Position numbers and translations under genes: made by a program. The notes beneath the pieces are model-generated. The model ran no database searches. It worked only from the letters and a program-made list of their open reading frames with translations, and was not told the origin of the DNA. A DNA stretch of 64,000 nt from Nocardia arthritidis (GTDB lineage Bacteria > Actinomycetota > Actinomycetes > Mycobacteriales > Mycobacteriaceae), in assembly GCF_011801145.1 (NCBI RefSeq), contig NZ_CP046172.1:4092001-4156000 (forward strand), given 5' to 3'. Of this stretch, positions 17,184 through 26,080 are shown one piece after another. The first letter of the stretch is position 1. The number at the start of each line of letters is the position of its first letter.

Positions 17184-18143
17184 TCAGGGTTGGCTGGTCG
17201 GATTCTTGCGCTCGATCGCGGCTTTCATCGCGTCCAGGCCGATCAGGTTGTACGGATGGCCCAGCGTCCGCATCAGCGAGTTCTCCGTCGGCCGGTACAC
17301 GCCGTACTTGTGGTAGACCGCGCCCTCGTAGGTGTCGACCACACCGCCGTCGGGCGACTGCTTGCCCAGATACCGGTACCACTTGGTCTGGTTCTGCTGC
17401 ATCTGTGCGGCGGTGTAGGTGGAGGCGTTGGGTTCGCGCGGCTCCGGCCCGGTATAGGTGTCGTCGGGGTAGTCGTACTCGTCGGCCAGGCCGCCGATGG
17501 AGTGCCCGAGCTCGTGCAGCACGATTTGTCCTGCCTTGACGTTCTGGCCGGACGATGTCGCGACCCGTCCGCCCGCGCCGCCGTACTTGGTGGTGTTGGC
17601 CAGCGCGATCACCTGGTCGGCCGCGGGCGCGAGCCCGGCGAACTGCAATGCCTTGGTCTCGTTGACGCACAGCAGACGTTCGATGCCGTCGCACCAGAAC
17701 GTCATTTCCAGGGCGGTGCTCCGGTGGGTGCCCTGCGGATCGTTGGAGACGCCCGACTCCTGGGACACCACGTTGACCGCCCAGACGTCGAAGGAGTTCT
17801 GCTCCGATTTGAACGGTTCGACCTGGATCATCTCGTTCCACCGGTTGAGCACGTCTTGCTTGTACTTGTCCAGTTCATCCGAGGTGTACCCGTCACCGAC
17901 GAACACCAGGTCGAACCGTTGATCGGACGGCCCGGTCACCTGGATCGGTACGACGTCGGCCCGCACGGCGGACTGCGGCGCCGGGACTTCGTCGTGGACG
18001 GGCGTGACAACACGGCTGATAGTGCCGTCCTCCGAGAACACTTCCCGCTCCTGCTGCGCAGTTGCCGATCCGGGAGCGGCGGACAGTCCGGCGATGGCCA
18101 ACGCACAGACAGCGATCGTGGACAGATATCTTGACAAGGGCAT
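17184..18143 (-). CDS. Secreted M64-family metallopeptidase
   Basis: A 319-aa exported protease. The start at MPLSRYLSTIAVCAL follows CAGGAG and opens a signal peptide ending near ATA/QQ at residue 30. The zinc site HELGHS and the nearby LADEYDYPDD, about residues 209-225, are typical of IgA-peptidase-type M64 enzymes, as is the FVGDGYTSDEL segment near the N-terminus of the mature domain. It is monocistronic. The natural substrate is unknown. Confidence 0.85.
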   Translation of the reverse strand: MPLSRYLSTIAVCALAIAGLSAAPGSATAQQEREVFSEDGTISRVVTPVHDEVPAPQSAVRADVVPIQVTGPSDQRFDLVFVGDGYTSDELDKYKQDVLNRWNEMIQVEPFKSEQNSFDVWAVNVVSQESGVSNDPQGTHRSTALEMTFWCDGIERLLCVNETKALQFAGLAPAADQVIALANTTKYGGAGGRVATSSGQNVKAGQIVLHELGHSIGGLADEYDYPDDTYTGPEPREPNASTYTAAQMQQNQTKWYRYLGKQSPDGGVVDTYEGAVYHKYGVYRPTENSLMRTLGHPYNLIGLDAMKAAIERKNPTSQP

Positions 18144-18814
18144 GACGGAACTCCTGGAGTGAGTCACGAATTCGATCCGGACAGCGGCGTTCTGTACGTC
18201 GGTGTGCCGAATTCTCCGTCAAGGAACCATATTTGGGCGATGATCTCGACTGGGGGGCAGTGGGGAGTGACTGGCCGTTCGACGAAAGTTGTACTGTGCC
18301 TTCAGTAATAGCGCGACGAACCGGAGATGGGCAGATCCGCCTGGCCATACCAGTGAGGTTAGCCAGAGTATTGCGGAAGTCTCGGTAACTGCCGTGGAGT
18401 GGAAAATGCCGTACTGCGCGGGACTGTTCGGCATATCCATGTCGTCGCGTCCACCTCGGGAAGATGTATTTGTTTGGGACATCACGACTCTTCGTATTTG
18501 GTCTACTTGTCAACCCGACCTTCCCCTGTGCTGGGGTGGATCGATAGCGGGTATCCGTCTTGATTGAGCCCGATGTGAACAAAGTTGGCATTTGTCCTAT
18601 TCGTCATTCATCTGTCGAATCTCGAGAAGTTCGAGCGAATAGGAGAACGCCGCGGAGGTGAGCGATGAGCGAATGTCCGGCCTAGAAGAGGGCGGGCGAA
18701 TCGATCGGCGAGTTGTCGTCGTTGGAGCGGGGTGCGGATCCCCGTATTCGTTCGGGGCAGCGTCGCTTTTGCCGGTCACTTCGAGAACGGTCGGACCGGG
18801 CGGCCGGCGCGAGG
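18144..18814. other. Gene-free stretch
   Basis: About 670 bases upstream of the M64 peptidase and downstream of the AraC gene. It includes a somewhat AT-richer part around 18260-18620. Short frames on both strands lack ribosome sites and coding character, so I call nothing here. Confidence 0.4.
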
Positions 18815-19864
18815 CTAATGCGGGCGTGCTTTCGGAATCGTTCGATGCGTGCGGCGGAAATCGCTGGGCGGATGGCCGTTCCACCGCACATAGGCGCGCC
18901 GGAACTCGCGCACATCGCCGTATCCGGTTTCCGCGGCGATCTGCGTGACCGTCAAGAGGGTCTCCTCCAGCAGGATCGCCGCACGCCGTTGCCGCACACG
19001 GTCGCGAATGTCGTTGAATCGCTCACCGGCGGCATTCAACTGCCTGCGCAGAGTTCGTTCGGTCAGACACAGGCGGTCGGCGACCTCGACCATCGTGATC
19101 TGGCTGCGCAGGTTCTCGGCCACGATGGCTTCGACCGCCGCGACTACGTCCTGGCGGGCGTTACCGTCATCCAGAAGCCGGTAACAGGCTTCGACGGCTG
19201 CGAGCCGGTTGGCCTCGTTGCGCGTGGCGATCTTCCGCTCGAGCATCCGGGTGGCGAAGCTTACTGTGTTGGTCGGAGCGTCGAATACCACTGGGCAGCG
19301 GAATATCCGCTGATATTCGGCGGAATAGTCCGGTTTCGGGTAGCCGACCGTGATTCGTGTCGGCGCGGCGTCCTCGCCGAGCAACGACCGCGAGAACAGA
19401 GTCGCGGCGGATAGGAATTCTTCGCACAGGAACGGGAGGAGTTCGGGGTCGGCCATGCGCTCCTGGAGTTGCACGGTGGTCGCCTCCCCACGGCCGGTCA
19501 GTTCGAAGTTGAGCAGGCTGCCGGCGCATCGGTGCAGCTCGAGTGCCAGCTCGAGGGCCTCGGCGGCGGTCTTGCAGGACCGGATCGCGAAACCGAGCAG
19601 ACCGAACGCGTCGCGGGCGTCGCGCGCACCCACCCGCAATCCGATCGGTTCGCCGGGGAACGTCCGTAGTGCCCGCCGGATGACCGTCGTGGCTTGCCGG
19701 AAGGACACCCTGGCATCCGGAGTGGTCAGCTGGTCGGGCGATACGCCGGTGCCGGCGAACCATGGGCCGACGTCGTATCCACGCTCGGCGGCAACGGCGC
19801 GCAGTCGGGCCAGAATCGTTGGCGGGATGGTGGCCTCACACAGTTCGGAGTCACGGATCTCCAT
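18815..19864 (-). CDS. AraC-family regulator, Arabinose_bd-type N-terminal domain
   Basis: A 349-aa regulator with a perfect AAAGGAGG ribosome site. The N-terminal 200 residues carry the 'arabinose-binding' domain of the OruR/MmsR-like group (GPWFAGTGVSPDQLTTPDARVS, FGLLGFAIRSCKTAAEALEL). The C-terminal helix-turn-helix pair contains VADRLCLTERTLRRQL and IAAETGYGDVREFRRAYVRWNGHPPSDFR. Its immediate neighbours give no hint of the regulon; it may regulate itself. Confidence 0.9.
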   Translation of the reverse strand: MEIRDSELCEATIPPTILARLRAVAAERGYDVGPWFAGTGVSPDQLTTPDARVSFRQATTVIRRALRTFPGEPIGLRVGARDARDAFGLLGFAIRSCKTAAEALELALELHRCAGSLLNFELTGRGEATTVQLQERMADPELLPFLCEEFLSAATLFSRSLLGEDAAPTRITVGYPKPDYSAEYQRIFRCPVVFDAPTNTVSFATRMLERKIATRNEANRLAAVEACYRLLDDGNARQDVVAAVEAIVAENLRSQITMVEVADRLCLTERTLRRQLNAAGERFNDIRDRVRQRRAAILLEETLLTVTQIAAETGYGDVREFRRAYVRWNGHPPSDFRRTHRTIPKARPH

Positions 19865-20353
19865 CGGAACGCCTCCTTTCTCGCGTTCGGCACCTGCGCC
19901 GCTGTCCCGGAAGCAGGAGGAGATCTGAGGTAGTTGGCCAGCGGCTGGTTTGCTGATGTCGTCGTGTCTCTGGTTCGACCATCGTTCGCGGTGTCTTTGT
20001 CCAGGTCAAGCCACTCTGTGTAGATAGCCGAGTATTCGCTGGTCGATGGGCGTTTCCGCGTGATCCGGACTCTCTGGTTGCTCGTCGTTATCTGGAACCG
20101 CTTGCCTGCGATTCTGGTAGCTGATCTCGAAGATCGCGGGATCACCTGCCGACCGGTGACGGCGGCGAGGGCCGCAACGGTCAATACGGGGGAGTAGCGG
20201 ACAGATCGGCCGGGCTGGGAATCGTATGTGGTGGCGCCGACCGTCCCGAATGCATTTTTGACGGAAAAGATATCGACCCCGCTGTCCGGTGAAACCCGGA
20301 TCTGTCCGGTGCTGCCCTGCCCGCGATAACTGCGCGACGGATATGTTCAAAAA
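19865..20353. other. Gene-free stretch
   Basis: Roughly 490 bases upstream of an AraC gene and before an AT-rich dyad. Antisense and sense frames here are short and without plausible starts. No RNA gene is recognised. Confidence 0.4.
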
Positions 20354-20383
20354 ATGAAATCAGCTAATTATTAGCAATTTCAT
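20354..20383. promoter_or_regulatory. AT-rich nested inverted repeat, possible operator
   Basis: An inner perfect dyad GCTAAT-T-ATTAGC (20363-20375) is flanked by a second pair ATGAAAT (20354-20360) and ATTTCAT (20377-20383). The local AT content contrasts sharply with the rest of the window. It lies about 190 bases before the secreted glycine-zipper gene. Confidence 0.4.
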
Positions 20384-20573
20384 ATGAAGTTGCGATTGCC
20401 GCTATCCTCCGGGAATTTACCGGGCTTGTGGGCAATCAGCATATCCGCAGCGACAGGAGATTTTATTCCCGATCGTCGGCAAAGGCGATGAGAAATTGCT
20501 GTCGATCTGTCGCGATTGGATTCCCCATCCGCAAATGAGCTGGATCGTCAGTCGAACGGAAGGTTGTGATCGC

Positions 20574-21176
20574 ATGAAGATCAAGAAGTTCATGGCTACA
20601 TCGGTTCTCGCCATAGCGGCAACCGGCATCGCGTCCACCGTCGCACACGCCGACCCCGCGGCCGCCTCCCCGCTGAGCGGTACCGACCAGGGGATCGCGT
20701 ACACCACATCGCTGGCCGATAACCATATGGGTGTGACGACCCATCTGACCGGCGGGTCGTTCTCGGTATCGAATGGTCAACTGGCCGTGAAGAACTCCGA
20801 CGGCGCAACGGTCGAACACGCGCCGCTGAGCTATCAGGTCGCCGGGCGTACGGTCGGCCTGACGCCGCAGGTGAGCGCGGACGGCAGCACCCTGACACTG
20901 GGTACCCCGGACTGGAACGCCCCGGTCAACGGCGCGACATTCGACAACGGCATGCGCGATGTCGTGATGCCGCAGGTGCGGGCCAGCCTGCCCGGTGAAC
21001 ACCAGGTCGGCCTGATCGGCGCCTCGGCGGGCGCGATCATCGGCGTCGCGATCGGCGCCTGCGTCGGCTTCGCACTGGGCCTGCCGTTCTTCGTCGTGGG
21101 CGCCATCCCCGGCATGTTCATCGGCGGCGCGGTCGGCGGCGCGATCGGCGCCGTGGTCGGTGCCATCGTGCTCTGA
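20574..21176 (+). CDS. Secreted protein with C-terminal glycine-zipper
   Basis: A 200-aa exported protein. The start at MKIKKFMATSVLAIAATG opens a signal peptide cleaved near AHA/DP. The middle 100 residues form a beta-rich domain (GIAYTTSLADN, LTGGSFSVSNGQLAVK, SYQVAGRTVGL). The last 55 residues alternate Gly/Ala and Ile/Val (GASAGAIIGVAIGACVGFALG and GGAVGGAIGAVVGAIVL), a glycine zipper likely to insert in membrane. This architecture is frequent in Nocardia. Function unknown. Confidence 0.75.
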   Translation: MKIKKFMATSVLAIAATGIASTVAHADPAAASPLSGTDQGIAYTTSLADNHMGVTTHLTGGSFSVSNGQLAVKNSDGATVEHAPLSYQVAGRTVGLTPQVSADGSTLTLGTPDWNAPVNGATFDNGMRDVVMPQVRASLPGEHQVGLIGASAGAIIGVAIGACVGFALGLPFFVVGAIPGMFIGGAVGGAIGAVVGAIVL

Positions 21177-21487
21177 CGATCAACCGCCGGGCGCCGACGT
21201 CGTGCGGGCTGCGAACCATTCGCAGCCCGCACGCCGACCTGATCTATGCACTGTCCGTCCGAGCCGCGCTACCGACAGTGGCCTGCCGTTGAATTCCCGG
21301 GCCGAACCAACCGTCGACGCGGTGAGCTTCCGAGGCCGGTCCTGGCTGCCTCGGTCTCGATGAGGAGGTCGGGAGTCGGCAGCGGAAGCAGGCCGCGGCC
21401 CCGTGCGGTCTCGATTTGATCAAAGTATGCGCTCGGAAAAGTTGTTTCCGCCCCCATCGCGGCCATTTCCGATCTGCGGAAGTTAGC
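21177..21487. other. Gene-free stretch
   Basis: About 310 bases after the glycine-zipper gene. Short frames only; nothing supported. A terminator hairpin is possible around the repeated GCTGCGAACC/GCAGCCCGC segment just after the stop, but pairing is weak. Confidence 0.3.
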
Positions 21488-21754
21488 ATGACCGCGCACG
21501 AAGTCTCTCATACGATTCGGAAGCGTAATCGGGACTCTTCGAGGGAGATGGAAATGGATGATAACGAGCTCACCGACAAATCTCCATCGGGTCGGTACAT
21601 GACCGGGGCGCCCGAGTTCGAGCCACCACGCGCCCCGGGAATGGATATCGTGTCAGCGTCGGAGACCGAAATGGGCGATGCCTGCTGGGAGTTCCGATGC
21701 GAAGTCTGGCATCGCGCGGGAGAATATTTGAACCGAGCCGGGCAGGTGCATTAA
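21488..21754 (+). CDS. Possible small hypothetical protein
   Basis: An 88-aa frame starting MTAHEVSHTIRKRNRD with a weak GGAAG site 8 bases before the ATG. It is charged, lacks a signal peptide and lacks membrane helices, and its last codons abut the transposase relic on the opposite strand. The composition is neutral rather than clearly coding, so this may be spurious. Confidence 0.25.
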   Translation: MTAHEVSHTIRKRNRDSSREMEMDDNELTDKSPSGRYMTGAPEFEPPRAPGMDIVSASETEMGDACWEFRCEVWHRAGEYLNRAGQVH

Positions 21755-21911
21755 GACCGTGTCTCATGTCGCTGATTTCGCCAGTTTCTGTAGCAGATCA
21801 ACGCCGCAGCCAGGGTGAGGAAGCCGAGGCGTTCCGATTTGCGCCGACGCCGGCCACGCCGCGACCGCACATCCGGTACCGCCTTCGCCTCGTACACCAG
21901 GCCGAAACGAT
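21751..21911 (-). mobile_element. 3'-end relic of an insertion-sequence transposase
   Basis: A minus-strand frame without a start reads RRRKSERLGFLTLAAALICYRN and ends NQRHETRS before TAA. This matches the C-terminal end common in actinobacterial IS transposases, with a leucine-rich final helix and a CY(R/K) pair. No catalytic DDE residues or terminal repeats remain. It marks an old insertion next to the PPOX gene. Confidence 0.45.
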
Positions 21912-21972
21912 CACATCAGCGTGCCGAGCGGGCGGCGCTCGAGGAGCGTGTCCGCGGGGTCTGGGCGCAAGG

Positions 21973-22443
21973 TCAGGCTATGACGTGAGCGGGCTGGATG
22001 TGGAGGATCACCCGCTCGACATTCCGTCTCTGCTCGTAGGGGTAGGTGTCCAGATCCAGGTATTTGCGTGCCAATTGGTCCAGGAATGCTTTCTCGGGAT
22101 CTGGCTCGATCTTGACGACACGGCCGCGGACTTCCAGGTAGCGATAGGGGTCGTCGGGATCGAGGATCGAGACCGACACCCGCGGATCCCGCTGGATGTT
22201 GCGGTATTTCTGCCGGTCGGTGCCGGTCGAGACGAGCAGCCGCCCGTGGGCGGCATCGAAGTCGAACCATACCGGGTGTGATTGCGGCTCACCGTCGGGC
22301 CCCAGAGACGCCAGGTGCGCGAAGCCCTTCTTGTACAGGATGTCGGTGTGGCTGCTGGAGATCGTGGCAGGCCGTGTGTTCCCGTGGCGTGTTCGCCGGT
22401 TGATGTCGTCGAGATCGTCCGCCGTGTTGCGGCTCTCAGCCAT
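21973..22443 (-). CDS. PPOX-class (F420/FMN) oxidoreductase, split beta-barrel
   Basis: A 156-aa protein of the pyridoxamine-phosphate-oxidase-like, F420-dependent group. The start after AAGGGGCAACG opens MAESRNTADDL. Family features include KKGFAHLASLGPDGEPQSHPVWFDFD, VSTGTDRQKYRNIQRDPRVSVSI and DDPYRYLEVRGRVVKIEPD. These enzymes reduce small substrates using F420H2. It is divergent from a MarR regulator across a 120-base gap with two operator-like dyads, so it is the probable target. Confidence 0.9.
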   Translation of the reverse strand: MAESRNTADDLDDINRRTRHGNTRPATISSSHTDILYKKGFAHLASLGPDGEPQSHPVWFDFDAAHGRLLVSTGTDRQKYRNIQRDPRVSVSILDPDDPYRYLEVRGRVVKIEPDPEKAFLDQLARKYLDLDTYPYEQRRNVERVILHIQPAHVIA

Positions 22444-22521
22444 CGTTGCCCCTTGCCGTCGTGAATATGGAGCCGAAGCCGGGCGACCGCACCCTTTCGG
22501 GGGGATCACTCACCTTCGGTA

Positions 22522-22564
22522 TGTCAGCATGTTGACATACAGATTCTGTGTCAACATGCTGACA
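22522..22564. promoter_or_regulatory. Pair of mirror-image operator dyads for the MarR regulator
   Basis: Two 16-base dyads, TGTCAGCATGTTGACA (22522-22537) and TGTCAACATGCTGACA (22549-22564), each with TGTCA/TGACA arms, are exact reverse complements of each other and 27 bases apart. The second ends on the A of the MarR ATG. Binding would block MarR translation or transcription start and could cover the divergent PPOX promoter. Confidence 0.7.
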
Positions 22565-23019
22565 TGAGTCAAGAGGAGACCGTGGGCGAACTAGAGCAGT
22601 CGGTGGGCTATGTCCTCAAACAGGCCCAGGCCGCGCTGCACTCCGCGATGGACGCGGCGCTGCGGCCGCTGGAGCTGACCGTCTCGCAATACGCCTGCCT
22701 CGAACTGCTCGGCCAGAACCCCGGAATATCCAACTCCGAACTCGCCCGTGGCGCGTTCGTCACCCGCCAATCAATGAACCTCGTCCTGCGCGGATTACAA
22801 GACCGTGGCCTGCTCACCCGACCCGAGCAAGCCCCCCACGGCCGCGTGCTGCCCACCCGGCTCACAACCTCCGGGCAGGAAAAACTGCACGCCGCCAGCG
22901 TGGCCGTGCGCGCCATCGAACGGCAAATGTTCTCCCCACTGTCCGCGGAAGAACAACGTCGGCTGCGCAACGACCTTGCCGTCTGTGTTGCCGCCATTCC
23001 CCCGGCCGCACCCAAGTAG
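22564..23019 (+). CDS. MarR-family transcriptional regulator
   Basis: A 151-aa dimeric winged-helix regulator. Residues 35-105 contain the DNA-binding domain: LTVSQYACLELLGQNPGISNSELA, then VTRQSMNLVLRGLQDRGLLTR and the wing. The start codon is partly inside a 16-base dyad, suggesting tight autorepression. It is divergent from a PPOX-class oxidoreductase, the usual arrangement for a MarR repressor that senses an oxidant or an aromatic compound. Confidence 0.9.
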   Translation: MSQEETVGELEQSVGYVLKQAQAALHSAMDAALRPLELTVSQYACLELLGQNPGISNSELARGAFVTRQSMNLVLRGLQDRGLLTRPEQAPHGRVLPTRLTTSGQEKLHAASVAVRAIERQMFSPLSAEEQRRLRNDLAVCVAAIPPAAPK

Positions 23020-23370
23020 GAACCCAGCCACTACGGCACCGCCCTCGCCGCCGCATCGGTCCGCTGCAGAAGACCGGCGAAATCGACGACATGAGACACG
23101 ATCTAAGGCCGCATTCGAAATTCTCGGGCCGCTCACCGCGACGGCTGGTACGCCTCTATCCGCTGGGCGATCTGGCCGGGTCGGACGCCGTGCCACCAGC
23201 TCGGATCGGCCGAGCCGACGGTGACGGCGCCGTCTGTGTGGTGGTAGTGCCGTTCGTCTCGGTCGGCGTCGAATTCGCCGTCCAGCGCGTGCCTGCCTGG
23301 CTTATGTGACAGATCGACCGTCACAATGATCCGCTGATATATGTAGGCCGACCGACCATAGGAGACATCG
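23020..23370. other. Intergenic region with a possible minus-strand peptide frame
   Basis: About 350 bases. A minus-strand frame here (stop at 23133) ends with a segment reading GSADPSWWHGVRPGQIAQ that has protein-like character, but its only start candidates overlap the 5' end of the phosphatase gene on the other strand. It may be the remains of a gene. Not called as a CDS. Confidence 0.3.
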
Positions 23371-24306
23371 ATGCGCCATAGGTTGTTGCGCGGTACCGGC
23401 GCGGTTCGGCTGACTGCCTTGATCGTCACGGTCGGGGTTGTGCTCGTCGGCTGCGGGCATTCGGCGGCGCCGGCAGAGAGCGGTCGGGGGACGCTGATCG
23501 TCGACTTCCTGAATCAGCCCGGGCTGCCTGCGAACTTCCGGACCACCGGCATGCCACTGGGGTCCGACGGTGGGCCGGCTCCGAGTGTCGCCGGACTGGT
23601 CGAGCTGCACGAGTCCGGGAGCACCGCGCCATCGGCCGATGGGTTTCGCGCCATACAGGAGACGCTGCCGCCAGGGCGGCACATCGATGTGGATTTGCGC
23701 CAGGAGACGCATCTCTACGTCAACGGCATGGTCGTTTCCTGGTACGGCCCCGGCGACGACGCGAATATGGGTATGAGCAAGCAGGCCGTGCTGAACCTGC
23801 AGGACCAACGGGCGCGACAACTTCACGACGATCGCGAAATCACCTTCGGTGGTCCGCACGGCAAGCCGATACCGCCGATCACCGGCCCCCGCACCGTACA
23901 GACCGAACAGCAAGCCGCCACCGAAGCCGGGATGGAATACGCGTATTTTCCGGTGCCGGACCGCCACATGCCCGATCCGGGCACGGTCGACGATTTCGTC
24001 GCCTTCGTGCGCGACCTGCCACCCGACACCTGGTTGCATTTCCATTGCCGGGCGGGCCACGGCCGGACGACAACCTTCATGGCCCTGTACGACATGATGC
24101 GCAATGCTAAACAGGTGTCACTGGCTGATATCCTGCGCCGTCAATACCTCATCGACCCGCCCCACGCGGGTACCAAAGGCGCGGCGAACCTCGAAAAGGA
24201 ATCCGCCGCACACCCATTTGTCGATCAGTTCTACCAATATGCCCACGACAACAATGACGACTTCCGGACGTCGTTCACCGCCTGGTTGAAAGCCCACTCC
24301 GGATAA
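23371..24306 (+). CDS. Lipoprotein cysteine phosphatase (PTP/phytase-like)
   Basis: A 311-aa protein with a lipoprotein signal (LVGC, lipidated Cys28). The Cys-phosphatase P-loop HCRAGHGRT is at residues 225-233, with nucleophile Cys226, Arg232 and Thr233. An upstream PVPDRHMPDPG may supply the general-acid Asp. The layout is that of bacterial phytase-like or dual-specificity phosphatases exported to the cell surface. The preceding GGAGACATCG gives a plausible ribosome site. Substrate could be phosphotyrosine, inositol phosphate or a phosphoinositide. Confidence 0.8.
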   Translation: MRHRLLRGTGAVRLTALIVTVGVVLVGCGHSAAPAESGRGTLIVDFLNQPGLPANFRTTGMPLGSDGGPAPSVAGLVELHESGSTAPSADGFRAIQETLPPGRHIDVDLRQETHLYVNGMVVSWYGPGDDANMGMSKQAVLNLQDQRARQLHDDREITFGGPHGKPIPPITGPRTVQTEQQAATEAGMEYAYFPVPDRHMPDPGTVDDFVAFVRDLPPDTWLHFHCRAGHGRTTTFMALYDMMRNAKQVSLADILRRQYLIDPPHAGTKGAANLEKESAAHPFVDQFYQYAHDNNDDFRTSFTAWLKAHSG

Positions 24307-24451
24307 CCGGCCCTGCTCTGGCCGATGATTCGGGTTTTCCGGGTAATTGAGGAGTCGGAAAACGTCCGGATATCGTCAGTTGGGCCGCAGACTCTTCCGC
24401 AAACGGGCTCATGGTCCCCTGGCTCTCGGCCCTGAAAAACTAAGGGGCGCT

Positions 24452-25081
24452 TCACGGTATGGGCCGTACCTGGTCGAACGTTACGGCCCTACCGTTCGAT
24501 GTTTCTCGCACAATTCCGAGCCCCTTGACGCACCCTGTCACGAAACCCTGGAATGCTCCTGCCATTCCGGCGAGCGCCGCACCGGTAACCACCCCCATCG
24601 GACCGGACGGAAGAGCGGTGAGGCCACCGGTTATCGCGGCGATGATGCCCGATATAACCGCCGATGGAAGACCTTCCTGGACACATGCCGACATCATGTC
24701 ACCGGCATGTGAGACGAAATTCGCGAGAACCTTCGCCCCTTCTCGCAATCCGTCTTCGACGAACGCACGCAATCGCCTGCCATTGTCCTCGATCGCGATC
24801 TTCAATCGCCGCGTCGTCCGATCAACAGTTACCAGCGGAACAATCTGCTCGATCAGCCGATCCGCGGAATCGACGACATCGACGACACCCGTCACCGCAT
24901 CCTCGACGAATCGCCCGGCCGAAACGGCGAGCAGCGCTCCGGAGTTCTCGATATTGGTCGCCAGAACCGTCGCCGCATCGGTGATCGGATCCGCTCGTGC
25001 GATACGCACATCCGACCCGCCGACAAATACCACGCAAGCGGCGACGACCAGCACCGAGTTCGCGAGCCGACGGATACGCAT
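24452..25081 (-). CDS. Exported protein of unknown function
   Basis: A 209-aa protein with signal peptide MRIRRLANSVLVVAACVVFVGG cleaved near ARA/DP. The mature part is helical with several acidic-basic segments (DSADRLIEQIVPLV, LRAFVEDGLREGAKVLANFVSHAG) and ends with a Gly/Ala-rich hydrophobic helix region (SAVISGIIAAITGGLTALP, GAALAGMAGAFQGF). An ATG five codons upstream (25096) is equally open. The family is not recognised; it resembles small exported proteins of Nocardia with a membrane-active C-terminus. Confidence 0.6.
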   Translation of the reverse strand: MRIRRLANSVLVVAACVVFVGGSDVRIARADPITDAATVLATNIENSGALLAVSAGRFVEDAVTGVVDVVDSADRLIEQIVPLVTVDRTTRRLKIAIEDNGRRLRAFVEDGLREGAKVLANFVSHAGDMMSACVQEGLPSAVISGIIAAITGGLTALPSGPMGVVTGAALAGMAGAFQGFVTGCVKGLGIVRETSNGRAVTFDQVRPIP

Positions 25082-25291
25082 CGTCACAGCGAACATAGTG
25101 CGCCATATTCATCGGAATTCTCCGGCGACCGCTACCTGCGGCGATTTGCGCGAATGCGGGAATTTCCGAATGCTGGCACGATTTTCGCGGGAGCTGGCGG
25201 GGCTCCGCCCATTGATGGTTGCGATCCGGGGCACGCTCAGGAGAACTGGACGTCGATCGGCCGCGGCCGGATCCCTCCCGACGCTGGTCCG

Positions 25292-25990
25292 TCATGTGGT
25301 GCTCGATTTCTGGCCGCTCGAATCGGGCGGCAGATGGGCGAGGAGGCTGCGGCGGGCCGTGTGGACATGTTCTTCGGCGCAGTGGGCCAATGCTTCGCGG
25401 TCGCCGCCGCGCAGCAGGGCCACCAGTTCACGGTGCTCGTCGACCACACGTTCGCGATAGTGCTCGTAGCCGAAGGCGACCCGGCGCGTTTGGAACAGGT
25501 AGACCTGTGAGCGCACCGCCTGCCAGGCCCGGTTGAGTCTGTCGTTGTCGGCGGCTTCGTATATCCGGTCGTGAAAGGCGATGTCGAGCGCGAGCAATCG
25601 GGGTGCCGACGCCGCATCGCCGAGTTCCGCCGTCATCGCCTCGACCAGGGCGTCGAGTTCGGCCCATTGCGCCGGGCCGGCCTTGGCCTGGGCGGTGACG
25701 GCCGCGAGCCGGTCCAACGCGGAGCGCAGTGTGTAAACCTCTTCGACATCGCGTGCGGTGATCTCGATAACGCTGGTGCCGCGGTGCCAGCCGCCTCGAA
25801 TGAGTCCCTCGCGTTCCAGCAGCGCCAAGCCCTCGCGCACCGAGCCGCGGCTGATTCCCAGCGCGGCGGCGAGCTGAACCTCCCGCAGCGGCGCCCCCGG
25901 CGGGAAATCGCCGGAGAAGATCGCTTGGCGAATGAGATCGGCGGCCTCGTGTGCCAGGCCGCGACGGGGCACCTTGGGCAGCGTTGTCAT
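25292..25990 (-). CDS. GntR-family regulator (FadR/FCD subfamily)
   Basis: A 232-aa regulator. The winged helix lies at residues about 8-70 (LIRQAIFSGDFPPGAPLREVQLA, LGISRGSVREGLALLEREGLI) followed by the all-helical FCD ligand domain (ALDIAFHDRIYEAADNDRLNRAW, YRERVVDEHRELV) with the Asp/His residues that bind metal in this family. It is divergent from the VOC and SDR genes. The start codon falls inside a 26-base dyad. An upstream ATG (26014) is also in frame. Confidence 0.9.
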   Translation of the reverse strand: MTTLPKVPRRGLAHEAADLIRQAIFSGDFPPGAPLREVQLAAALGISRGSVREGLALLEREGLIRGGWHRGTSVIEITARDVEEVYTLRSALDRLAAVTAQAKAGPAQWAELDALVEAMTAELGDAASAPRLLALDIAFHDRIYEAADNDRLNRAWQAVRSQVYLFQTRRVAFGYEHYRERVVDEHRELVALLRGGDREALAHCAEEHVHTARRSLLAHLPPDSSGQKSSTT

Positions 25991-26014
25991 GTCTGAATGT
26001 TGACATTCGGACAT
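25989..26014. promoter_or_regulatory. GntR operator dyad overlapping the regulator's start
   Basis: ATGTCTGAATGT and ACATTCGGACAT are separated by TG and match as inverted repeats at 11 of 12 positions. The dyad covers the GntR start codon and lies about 70 bases upstream of the VOC gene. This suggests autoregulation plus control of the VOC-SDR pair. Confidence 0.65.
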
Positions 26015-26080
26015 TCGATGCCGCAAGCTCGAACCCGCTCCGCTTCGCAGGAGCAGATCGGATCGAAGGGAGAAGTCATC

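Noticed and set aside
16753..17841. A 362-codon minus-strand frame overlapping the M64 peptidase
   Set aside because: The overlapping frame with signal peptide and HExxH zinc site is clearly the coding one; this frame lacks any family pattern.
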